Source: Phoronis australis (Eukaryota > Phoronida > Phoronidae). From it: 64,000 bases of DNA. The notes under the pieces were generated by a model. It searched no databases, was not told the DNA's origin, and was given only the letters and a program-made list of their open reading frames with translations. The stretch spans positions 807,872 through 871,871 of the forward strand of contig NMRA01000107.1 in assembly GCA_002633005.1 (NCBI GenBank), given 5' to 3'. Of the stretch, positions 12,601 to 25,800 are shown piece by piece; position 1 is the stretch's first letter, and every line of letters begins with the position of its first letter. The translations under genes were made by a program, and so were the position numbers.

Positions 12601-15600
12601 AATAGATTATCCGTGGGATAAGAATACGTACACCACAATATTAGCAGATACAACCGTGTAACAACTCAAGGGAAACCGAGGCCACTTTCGAACCCGGGCC
12701 TCAAGAGTTTCGAGTCGCCGACTTTACCACTACACCACTCAGCGGCGGACGACATCGAACGTGAAAATAGAATACTTAAATGAGCACGCGCAACAATCGC
12801 ATGTTCAGCAAAGGCAACGTACCGACATTTATACGATTTGAAAAATAATAATTTCCACAAAAATGTATCTTAATTCAGTGAATTGTTTCTCTCGTGTTCT
12901 CTCACTTGTAAATCACCGATCTCCAATTTGAATGCGGGCGTGCGTTCAGTAGACGCTAGGACCCACGCTAGGACCTAGCTAAAACCTAGTCAAAGTCACG
13001 TGTTCTCGTTTAAAATGCACGGCAATATCTCACGTAATCTCGCGAAGTCTTGCTTTTTAGCGAGGTCCTAGCGTTACTGAACGGGAGGCGGGTATCGTGT
13101 CGTCGGGATCCTTTGACTTGAGCATTATACTCAGTTACTATTAGTAATCTACTTTAGCAGACGATATTTTCCCGGTCCAAGCTTAGAGTGATTAAACGTG
13201 TAGTAAGCTATAATAGTTGGTAAACCTTAATTTATAGATTCAATTTATAGCTCGGGTTTTCTTAAAAGGTCACGACCTTCGACTCCGGGCCTCTGACATA
13301 GAAAGTAGTTACAAAACCGAGGCGAGTCGAGAAAGGTAAATCGATTCATTGCAGTATTTCTCGTTCAGTATGTGGCGATAAATCTCCAAAATCCACTCGG
13401 GCTCTAGATAACGGGGGATAACGACTTCGCCATGTAATAATCTATATGTATCAGGCGTTTGACGAACGTTCATATACATTCTCTTCAGACAGGATGTGAA
13501 CGATTATTGTTATGTAATACCTTAGAAAATATGTCCAAATTAGGCGAATTTCTGGATAATCGTATCTCAAAAATGACACAACAGAATTTTCAGACCAATT
13601 TGTTATGTGTGCTGTTCTAAAACAAATTAGGAACTATGGATATATGAATTGTTTTTTGAATGTTCCACAGTTTGGCGGTATGATGGTATATCTAAAATAG
13701 GGCAGTTATGATTTTTTATAAGTTGGTCCAACTTACTTCAAGCACTTACAACACTAAAAAACAACATGTCTACTTTGTAAGCGAAAGATTGCAGAAATAA
13801 TGTAACGAAAAATTGAAACAGAAGTTAGAGGGAGAACTCAGCATCATTACAATAAGAAAATCTAGTTAGAAAATTAGTGGAATGAACTGACACGCAACAG
13901 ATCACGTACGAAGGCCTATCTGAAGGTCACAATGGAATGTTTGTGGTTGTGGCTAAAATTTAAAAGATCTTAGGCTCTTCGTGCAAGCATTTGCGAAGGA
14001 TTTTTACAGCTTGTTGGAGAATCTTAAAACGATAACGTAAGAGTGATTTTGGAAAGAAATGGAACAATATTACCAGCACTCGCAGTTAGTATTCATTGTA
14101 AGAAATGTAACGCATTGATAGCCTTTAAGTAGCTTTACATTTCCATGTGCTTTGATTGTTTAGGAAAAAAGTGAGACCGCCAGTGTCTTGTTTTGAAGGA
14201 AACCGGCAAATTTTCCACCTGCCAATACATGTAGGTGCAAACACTTATTAACACATTGCCACCAAGTACAGAATGGTGCTTGTTACACCAATACACGTGT
14301 GGTCCCTATGACGATCTCGGAAACAACAAATGAGTGAGAACCTGCTAAAAGTAGCCCAAGCCATTCACTTGAGGCACAGAGCGCCACAGTTGTCGTTCTT
14401 GTCGTCACCAGAGGTTTCACTTTGCCGTTATACGCTATTTATCTATAGCTACTATGGCCATTGTGCTATTATATCTGGTCAATTAGACTCGTATAAAATA
14501 TTAATTTTAGTTTAAATGACATTGCAGGTAAGACATAAGAAAAGTTATTGCAGATTGGTTTATTGATAGGATTATAATTAAAGACAATACCTGCAACGCT
14601 TTTACTCCCTTTATCGGTGAATTCGAGGCTAGAACAAAAATGGCAAAGATGACTCGGATTATAAACCAATCTCAGTTAATACTTTTATTTACCCAGAAAT
14701 GATTAGTGAACAAGGTTGGGTTGGGTGGCCCCAGCTACATATCCTTACAACATAAATAAGAATGCATAATACGGAACAAATAAACATTCCGAAAAGAACT
14801 CATAGTGATTGGGCATTCAAAATAACATGAAATTATTATGAAAGAATGGTAAAAGAATGGGGAACGGGAAAACTGGATGTATATTTATTTTAAAACAAAA
14901 ATTTCGTGATAATTAGCTCACTTCGAAAACGAAAAGGCGTGGTCATGCTTCGGAAGTTCTGAACGATGTTTCGTCATATAGCTTTGTAGTCCTTCCAAGG
15001 CTGGTTTTACATCAATATATTCGAACCCAGTCGAGGTGGATTGTTTGTTTTTTTCATACCAGGGCGACCCAGCCGGAGACTGAAATGTAACACATGATTC
15101 AGATCCGAAAATTAACGCACCACAAGCCTGTAAAGTAAGCACCATGTATGTAGGTCTTTGATGAAAACCAGTAGGTCCTGTTATTGAGCAATTGCCGATT
15201 ATAGTTATGAAGAGGAATGGTTGTACTGTATGAACAAACTAAAATGTGCAGAACCGGCATTATACATGTAGGTGACACGCAAGGACGCATTTGGAACACC
15301 TCGGGTGTATCTTCAAATTTCACCTCAGAGATCAACATTATCTGGGCATGTGAGAACTTCCATAATATGACCTGTAATTCTGCAGTTTAAAAGTCCCATG
15401 TTTTTCCTCATAACTGAAGTCCGCATATGCGTAGACAACGTTCACTTCTCTTCCGAGGGGAAATTTGAGGCTACAAAATCCCTAGGTGTTCGGAGGGACT
15501 AGGGAGAACTGATTATTATTATTAATACATAGCTGTCAAATTGAGACTTATACCGATGATTGTCGAAGCTATTAATAAATAAACCCAGGCGCAAAACACC

Positions 15601-18600
15601 TGTATACCGCCTTAATCAAAAGAGGACAACGGAAAATGACAGTGTTTTATGGGACACAGTGTTACGTCCATTATTCGTTTTTTCCGAATATTCCGAATAC
15701 CAGATGAACCCATAAAACTGGCAAAGTGTTCCAATCGACTTCTGAAGACACACTGGGCACAATCACGGAAATTACCATTAAAAAAAGTCTAGAGTTAGAG
15801 GAATGCTAAACTCCAATTTCATTTCAGCTTCACTCGATACTCGAAAATGGCCAGGTTAATAGCGAAGGAATTGTACAGTTAGTTTCGCATGGTAAATGAT
15901 GCAGTACGCAGCTCAAATGGCATTGATGAACTTGCGAGGACCAATACGACTGGCGTTTTGATTGTTTTGCTTTGTTACGTCTTTGTTGGATATAACAATG
16001 CGTCGCATGGATATCGCACCTTGAGCGTACATCACACGGTTACCGATAAATGCTTGTCATTATCTGTATTATACCAACGCAGCAAAGGAGACGATAATCT
16101 ACCGATATCTATTCGACCAGCTTGCGACCTGGTTCCGCTTTACAAGATTTCTGATCTTCAACTGGTAGGACGGAATAAGCCGTAACATTCACAAACGTGC
16201 AAAGTTGTTACCCTTGAGTAGCAAAAGGGAAATTGAGCTTCAGTTGGTCAATAACATGTGACTTCTTAGACACTTACCTCGGCTATGACATACCCAGCCA
16301 ACGTCAAAAAAATGTTGATGTTATTATCTTGTATGTTTTGATACAACAGGTCAACCTGAAATTGACGAGAACATACCTTCCTCAACGTTAAGAACACAGC
16401 GATTGAGAAATAACAAACACTGCAGGTGCAGTGCGGATAATTCAAAGAACTGAGTCCAACACACGTTGGCTGTTTCTGCGCAAAGATCACTAAACCGAAT
16501 ATTTCTGAATAGTTTGTTTAAAAGAATAATGCAGCGCTTTAAAATGTGGATTTAGATCGGCGGGTCAAAACAACCTAATTTAAAACACCATTATAATAGA
16601 ATGAAACGGGGTTTTAAGTTAAAACAACGCATAGGATTTCCATTCGGAAGAGAAAAGCAAGAAGTCTTAACTGGCCATATTTCAAATCAAAACATTCGAT
16701 ACTGGCGTGTGGAACGGAATTTCTCTAGGTTATAGTCAAATTGATTGAAACAGCGTGCAAACCACTTTTAGAACTTATCCCGATTCCAGTGTGTAAACGG
16801 GACTGACACAGAGCAAATTGACACCGCGGTGACAGCTTTTGCCACCCGTTTGTGACGTGGGGCAGTTTGCGCTCAAGCATCTCGCTCCGTGTCAATTATG
16901 TGTCTAAACGCGAAACTGGGGCAAGGCGGAAAGTATGGTCTCTACTGCGATTGTGCAATGACCTACATACGGGCTCTTTGTCTCTGCAACTCCGGTATTT
17001 GAAAATCTGCGCATGTGCATTCCACTCTACAGCGAACAACTCCCGTCTTGCCACACTTAATGAAATTGCGTGTGTAAACCGCCACCTGACACCGATCAAG
17101 TTGCTCCGTGTCAGTTGCGCTGGATCAGTAGTTGATGTCTAAACGGGATTTTGGTGACTAGTTACCGACCGTCCGCCTAATTAACCGACTGCGACCAAAC
17201 AAGCAATGGTGTGCTTGGAGTTGTAAGCTCAGCGGTTGCAACTGATGTCGGAAATCTGGATCCCCAAGCTAATTCTGTACAAATTGATGATCATAAATTT
17301 TGGGAAACAAACATCAGATTGGTTCTGATCGCATACATGTAGCAATGTCCAAACTGATAATAGGTTCTGTTTCACAACTCGTTCGCAACTGTTAAGGGGT
17401 GGCTTGGGATTCCCACACACGTACTAGAGCCGAAAGGCACTTTATACAGAGTTACAATAAAATCGGATGCCTCCACTTTGTTTGGAACTTTTCTTTTGGT
17501 GGGATATTGTACTAGGCTCATGTGAGTGGCGAAAACGGAGCACCTTTACTGGTTACAATGGTAGTATAAAGGAAAGCTTTTTAGCTAAGTATACGAGCTG
17601 ACCGGGAAGGCGCTTTGTTAGCACCTTTGTAGCCAAAGTACACACAGGTATTTGTTGTTCGTCTTATGACAGAGAGTGTTTCGACATCAAAGCTTTGTTA
17701 AAAAACGACTAGGGGTGTGAGGAAACAAACTTTCGAATTGAAAACATGGCTCCTTTGCGGTCAGCTAATCTGAAAAGTATAGCGAAACTACAAGCGTTTT
17801 TGCCACTACTTAGTAAGAATAGGCCCTATATGGGACTTCCATAAGAAGATTTCTCCTTTAAAGTCGGTTTTTTACCAAATTTCTACGCACTGTCGACAAA
17901 TGAGTATTTTCTCAGTAGAAACGCAGGCAAACATTGCCGTACTCCTAATTTGGCGTCTGACTGTGGAAACACGAGATGGTGTACGCGTGATAGTATACGG
18001 AGGTACGTGCATAATACGGTCGTGAATCCAACTGGGTTTTCCTCTTAATAACAGCACTGTAACTGACTGTGTCTGATTCATTATTTGTTGTTGGGCCTAG
18101 CAAGGTGGCCACTGTGTTTTTTCTTCTGATGATGGTGTTTCAATGAACGCCGAAACATGTCAGGCCGGCTTAAATTCGTCTTTGTTTTTATTAACATAAC
18201 GATTTAAAGATTTCGTTGTCACCCATATATATTTGCAATAAGACAGGGAGAGGCATTCCACTAGAATGGGTTGCCTAAGTGGGCAACGTCTCGGGAGGCT
18301 ATTGATTTTTGTTACAGCCTCGAATACTGCATCAGGCTATTTGGGATTACCGTCAGCCATGGTTGGCTGGATTTTGAGTCCCGTGTGCTGCGGTATCCAC
18401 TCAACGTGAATTATGTGACATAAATGACAGTTACCAGATCCCACACAGAGACGAAAAAGCGTTATCGCCTCCAAATTTAACATGAACTCGATGTTCAAAT
18501 TTGAATGCGCTTTTGCGAACATTGAGTAACTTTGTTCAACGCAAAAGTCTATTAAAGCTTTTCCCGATACACACCTCTTACAGGTAGAAAAAACGAGGTT

Positions 18601-21600
18601 TTGTCCGCGTCCAAGGGTGGATCCAGGATTTTGAATTAGAGTATTCGCCAGGACTGCCTGTCAAACATTTGCACCCCCGAATGGCTGAATGGAAACTGGG
18701 AGAATTTTAGGGGTGTCCATAGCTCCCTTGCATTTCCTCCCTAAATTCGCCACTGCCGTCCGCTGGGTTCACATAACATACACTAAGTTGAAATAGTTGA
18801 AAAACTAAAATGGACTCATGTTTGAAAAGTATGCATTTCCCTGCGCCAGACTTCACTTTCCTGAAGGTGATTTATTTTCTAATCCCGTGGGGTTACACTC
18901 GTTTTGTTTGCGCTCCTACACGTACTAAAATACAATGCATGGCGATCAAAATTGGAATTACCTTGTGCAAAAAGTTTTATGTTCAACATTGGGTGAAAAT
19001 CTTGACCAGGTAAATAGGTCTAGTTCTGTATGACTCAGTTGCACATGTATTAAGTACACACAATTTAACGGATCACAATATATTTAGTAGTTGCGTTTTC
19101 CGTTGTACTAGCGTATTCAATTAGACATACAACTACTCGAAGACAACGCGAACCCGTAACGTGTTCGTTTTAAGACTGAAAGGTAGTTATCGCATTATCA
19201 GCTGCATACTACGAACTCGGTTTTTTCCCGTTAAGGTTATGAAGACCCCTGAAAAGAGGCAAGTTTGGCTAACTTTTGAGCCTCATATCTTAGAAATGGC
19301 TGCATGGATCTATGTTAAACTTCCAGACACTGTGCTTCACGGACTCTTCTGCGCCTCCTTGTAAGCAACATCATCAAAATACTCCATTTTTGTAAAAAAG
19401 AGGGTTTCATAGAATCATAAAATTGGACATCACAAAACCGACATGATAATTTAAAAAATTGTAACAGGGTTACTTAGATTTCATCTTGAACAATTACAGT
19501 TGTGTATATCATATGAAATTGAGTCGTGTTATTGATTACGTGATTTTGCTCTACATCTCCATGTACATTTACATTTCTTTTTTGTTAATTTTTACCAACA
19601 CATCATGACCTTGTCTCCCGATTAATGACTGTACACCAGGCATGAAGTTCGCAACACAGGCGCAGTAGCTGATTATAATGAGCATAATTGTTTAGCAATA
19701 GTATTGACAATGAAAACTGAAGTCATTGACAAATATATTTTAAATTGGTTTAATTACCTACATTTCGGTGCAAAGTTACAATTTCAGCAACGTGTCATTT
19801 TGCAGAGATGCAATTTTGAAAGCTGAAGAGCTAGACCTTTTAAGCCTAGACCAATCTATAATACTTACTCCATGAATGACGTAAGCAAAATAATGCTTAA
19901 TTTCAGCGATTGTTTTGGTTCTGTCTTGGTTGTTCTTTTTGTAAAACTTTTTCCATAAAGTGTAATCGACCATTACAAGCGATTCAATACCAGCAACAAT
20001 ATTGCCAGCATTTCTTCTCTCACGAACGACCCTGGTGGCTGTAGAAGATATTAACTATTATTTAAACGCAATTAGCGTGCTCGTATTTTGCAGTCAGCCT
20101 TGCATAGAGTCAAGTTAAAAGCTGTACGCAGTCACACATTAAATCGAGTCAGCTAAAGACACCGTGGGAAGATGAAAACAGAATGCATCACTCTTGTATG
20201 GTTATTGCTGCAAATTTTCTGATAAAAGCAAGATAATTTGTTTATTTCTCTCGATTTCATATTGGAAGCAGGTTTCATCAAAACCACGGCTTATCATTAA
20301 GCTTGGAGATTTCTGAATTTTCAAACCACTACTCGTGTCAGAAGCTGACTCTGAGAGGCTATAAATATCATTTCCATAGCAATATATAGGTAGTTGATGG
20401 GCTCTCATTCAAACTATGGACTTCCTGTCAAACGGATAAAAACATCATGGTGAGTATAAACCTGAACGAAAATTACTTCATTTTACATAAGTGCAATGGA
20501 CATTTTCAGCACGCTCATTCGATACGAAGTTCGTTCATTTCCGTGTGACGTTATCATGTGAATTACTACATATAGTAACATCACCTAGTGCAAAGTATTT
20601 GACGGGTTTGCCATATTTTGGAATAAATTGAAATACTTATGCTATCCCGTTATTTCCCATGCTATGTGGATAAGGAGTGATATCGTCGCAAACGTCTCCA
20701 TCGCATCTCCTGCTCACTGTATTCACTTGGAATAAAGAATTAGCTTTCTATGCCACCACGTTGACAGTTTCGGTACACGATCTACATTTACAATAAATAG
20801 AGCTAAAATTGTTCAATCCTTCTTGCTTTTAAGATAAGATTGATACGATTGGTTAAAAGTGTTTTGCTTGGAAACGAGTTTTCTCCAAGTTTAAAGCAGT
20901 GACAAGAAGCTTTAGTATTCTAACAAAATTTGAAATTTGCCGACTGATCTTTTAAATACGGCGAGTAGAGAAATTAATGATGAATGGTCGCAGTCAGGAA
21001 AGAAATTTGATCTTACGCCTATGGTTTTAAGCTAATGAAAGACAGTCCATTAGAAAGAGGAAGGTTCCATTTGGCGCCAAAGCGTTTCTCAAGCTCCACT
21101 TATACATACATATATCGTAGTACGGAAATGCAAAATATTCATGTATCGAATGAGTGTGGTTTAAATCAAATATCCGCGCGTATCGTCATTGAGGTCACGA
21201 TCACGTTGTACAGATACGATATCAGAGACCTTCGGCTACACGTTAAACGCAATCACGTACGTGTGAGTCACCAGTGGTCACAGATTCGTGCTCGTGTACA
21301 CCAAATTCGTGAAAGTCTCACCAAAATGGGCTAAGGTAAGACCTAAATGGCTTAGTCCCTTTTAGTGAGGTTTCTTAGACCAAAAGTGAGACCGAAATCT
21401 TTCTAGCCTTAGACCGAAGCATGCGCGCACACAAGGGGGAGGGGGGAAGAGGGCTCGAATGAGCCCCCCATTCGGCGAATTGGGCAAAAAGGTCAGCTTC
21501 AGAGAAACAAAGGTCCGAGAAAATGAGACAACAGTCCAAAAAAGTGCAGACACACAATTCTGAAGGTGGTACCCCGTTTTTTTAGCCCTTCCGCTTTTTT

Positions 21601-22857
21601 GTAAACAAAAGGTCCATTTATTTAGAAATTCGAGTATCTCCATATTAAAGGGTGGGTGCGTGCATGCGAAACTCAGCCTGTAATGGGACTAATGTAACCC
21701 TAATCCTAAATCAAGGGCTCAAAAGGCACAATCCTGTAGCTAATAGGCTATTGGACCCGTTTCATGAAAACTGCCTTATGACTTACGATCAACATTTTGT
21801 CAAAGTTAAGAACGAAATTCGGGCTACGTTTAGACCAGAAAAGAAAATTCAGAAAACACCGTTCTATGAACGCGAAGTCAAATTTTGGTCTTCGGTCTTA
21901 ACCTAGACAGAAGTTAAGTCGGTTTTGGACAGAGGTGTGCATACAAACTATGCTGTCTCGTGGCTGCTCCGAATTCATCATACTAAGAGAGGCGGTGAGT
22001 GAATTGCGGTTTCAAAAATAATTTTGGCTTTGGAACTCTAAATAGGGATTTCTGAACATTTTGAATACAACTGCGATATCGTTTGCTTGAGAACAAACAC
22101 CCTGGCATAGCTGAAAAATATCATTTCACACGTGCCGGTACCAATAGAATGTGGGAAATATAAAAAAATTGCTCTTCAACAGTTTACAAAGAAAAAAAAA
22201 CGTGAATGTTGGCCATTTAGACCGACGGTCTATTCTTAAGCCTCTATTCCGTAGCAGCCTGAATCCCGGTCTTACCTTAGACCAATTTCGGTCTTAATTT
22301 TGAACTTAAAGAAAATTCATGAAACGGGGCCAAAACATCTTTGTTTGATATTTGAACAATTCCTACAATTTAAGTTGCAGATTAAAAAACAGATAATTAT
22401 GTTCTTATAATTTAACTATATTTAGCAAGAGGGGGCACTGTATACTCCCTCATTAGCCAATCACAAGCTCAGAGATTGAGAAATGTTGCAACAGACCCTT
22501 TCGATCGCGTTTACACCCAAGTGTATGTTAACAACTGAGTCCATAATTACGTACATTATGATGTGTATTTTTGTTATATAAACGCAAATAGACCAGGGTG
22601 TAAAATTAAAGTGGGATGTATAATTACATCACCTCCAGAGGACGTGTAAATGTTAATTTACGCACACATTTTCACCTGGTGTGTGTGAACGCGATCTAAA
22701 TTTATGCACGGTTGTTAAAGCATGATTACTCTGGGTGTTAGCAAAATTATTTCTGTGACATCATCTCTCCTTTAAGCAGCACCACAAATCTTTGAACGTC
22801 CAAAAATCAAATGTTGTCATGCGGGTTTCATATGGTCTTTTAATGAAATGCTGTTGA

Positions 22858-22888
<31 letters not shown>

Positions 22889-25800
22889 GATACTGCTGTT
22901 GGTGCTGGTATTGCTGCTGCTGTTGCTACTGCTGCTCCTGCTGCTGATACTGCTTATGATACTGCTGCTGTCGCTGTTGCTGCTGCTAGTGTTGGCTGAA
23001 ACTGTCACGGCTTTGTACGCCACGGTTTTACTGGATATGCACAATCCCTAAGAGGTACAATGTACAATAGGCATACTTGTAACTTCATCAGGACTAATCA
23101 GTTTTTCGGTTTGCTTTGGACGCTGAATTTCCAAAAGCCATCGCTTCATGAACGCGACCCGACCAAGCCATATTGTGTTCACATCATAAATGATACAATC
23201 AGTATCAGACATCAAACACCATAAAATAATCGAATGCTGGAATCATGTTGCTGAAACAAAAACCACGAACAAAATAATTCGGACGCAATCCTAAATATGT
23301 GACCCCCATCGATACCACTAGTACTAGACCGCCGCAATTGAGAAATCTCAAATTAGTCATGCACTGGGAACAGGAAACAGTTGCTTTCAAAACTGCGCCT
23401 AGTTACCAACACTGCGGTTACCAAATCCTGTGCGCATTTGTTATCATTTGGCTTTAACTTGACATGTGAATTATCTTATTCGTTTGTAAGGCGCTCGAGG
23501 AATGTTTGGCATAAAACCATGAAATATTTGTAACCCTTTACAAGGCGACATACCTGTATAAGGCTGTATATCGCACTTTTTGAAATTCTGCAAAATTTTG
23601 ATATGTTTACTCTAATGACATTTCATACAAAGTGGGCAAAGTCGTTAATCATATTTTAATTCATTCCGCACACTCGCCCACTTCTGTTTTAACTGAAGAT
23701 ACTTGCTCCATTTTCTACTAAATACCAAGCACCAAAGCAAGAGCAATGTGAACACGTGTTGTCTCTGAGTCTCCCCCCGTTTCAGGTGTTCTTTGCAGAA
23801 CGTGTGAAAGGTCCTTCTGCTGCGAACACCTGTTATGTGGAATTACTGGCCCTAGGCTATGGAGAGAAACGAAATGGGATGAACATACACGCTCTGTGTT
23901 TAGAAGTTTAAGTGGATCGACCAGACAAGAGGTGCATGCGGTTTGTGGACAGTAGCTGTAATGACAACCAACAATAGCAGAATTGTCCACGAACTTCTGC
24001 AATCTCTTTCAGGAAGAGCCTCATGGCTATACAGCTGTATACACACACACAGTAGGGTTCGCCTGAGTTTCAAAAACAAGTATTTGTCCAGTGGACCCGA
24101 CCTACGTGGCAAGTGCGCTTTTACTGATGTTTTTTAGGCACCAGAACGTTTGCAGTCCATTGCGGACGAAGAAATATATCAGAATAAAATGCATAAGCTG
24201 TTCAATGAAGCATGCGAATTCTAGTGCTCCTTCTAGGAGTTTTTTAGCCTTAAGCTGGTCGAAACGAAATTTTGAGCATTGTCAAATATTATACCTGTAG
24301 CAATTCTCTCTGCCTTTTATACACCCGCACTGTAATCTAAAATTCGTACCTTAGGGGATGGTGCAGATGCACTTATAAATAAAATGAAATGAACGGATAG
24401 ATGGATTATTTTGAAACTTACAAATATCTTGGAAGTCAACGAAGGTCCCAGAATTCCGTGACTTCGCCACCTTTCGTTTCTTTACGACCGCCAGTGTGTT
24501 GTCACCAGTCTGTGTGATCTCATAGAGGTCGTCATTGCGCGCGACGTGTCCCGATAACTGAAAATCCGAGCATACTTACCACCGGCTCATTTTATGACGA
24601 AAATAGAACGAACGCCTGTTTACAGTCGTCCGAATTTTGCGCCATTGACTACGGTTACAGTAACGTGCTTTCTCTGGTAGTTTAAAACTTCAGTTGGCAT
24701 AGCTTCAACAATTTCTGCAAACACTAAAACACAGGGAACCTAAACAACTTATCGTCTATCCATGCAGTTGTAGACCGTGTATTATACATGTTCATTGATG
24801 TATAAGGTTTTCTGATTTTACCGTCACGGACATCTTATTGTAAGGTGTTAGATATACTTTGCACTACACCTCCTCAGAAACATAGGTGCATTATCAGTAC
24901 TGTTGTGCTTACCAAACCGCCGGAACGTTTCAGTACAACCAAGGAGCTTTTGTCCACGCTACCAAAGACATCACGGTCGTCGACATCCTATCAAACAAGA
25001 CAACGATAGCCACAATTTCATAAGCACAATCGAAATTTCAAAAGTTTGGTTGAAAATGTAATGTGACATTAAACAGGTGATTTCTGTCAAAGAAGTACAT
25101 GTAAGTTTGGTTTGAACCATATACCGTTGTAAAGTTGGTATTGGTTTGTTCCTTAACTAGTTAAGAATGATATCCGAGTTTAACGGGCAGTCATTTCTTC
25201 AAACCAAGCTCATAAAGTTCCGCGGCACGCTGTCAGGGGCGGATACTGGATTTTGAATTGGGGGAGGGGGCATGGAAGAGTATTTGCCAGGATTTTGCCT
25301 GTCAGACAATCGCATCCCCGGACTGCCAAATGGAGTCTGGGAGAATTCGGAGGGGCATGGCCCCCGTGCCCCCGCCCTCCTTAAATCCGCCACTGGCAGT
25401 TACTTTAAAATTTGGGCGTTTCACCTGAAGAAATGGCGAACTTCCAGTTTGTTTAGACAAGCCCAGAAATCATATCTATTTTGACCTAGAAATGTTTGTG
25501 TCTACTCTTACCCTGAAAGAATTCACGGGTTTCACACCTCTTTATTTTCAGATCATTTGGTAATTTCGTGGGGTAAAGGAACCTATGGCACAGGTGCATT
25601 GATGTAAACTCGATTTAAAAACTAATTGCTGCTCGATCACGCGGTGTTCAATATCTTGTGTGCAGCAACCTTTTGCAAATACGTTTTATTCTCAAACCAA
25701 GTATGTCGTTTTACCATGCTTAATGTGAATTTGACTCAGTGTGCCAGATTGCTTTCATCATACTTCAGTTTATATCGATTACCCCGTCGTGTTTAACCCA

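Larger units (their letters stand above)
20039..24421 (-). other. Protease intron 4
   Basis: Holds dispersed repeat copy 2, 'ggtcttagacc' type repeats (21300-22320), a possible MITE and the CTG microsatellite. The 99-codon plus ORF at 21035 shows no recognised domain. Confidence 0.5.

Noticed and set aside
22817-23044. Poly-Ser / poly-Leu ORFs
   Set aside because: Produced by the CTG microsatellite.
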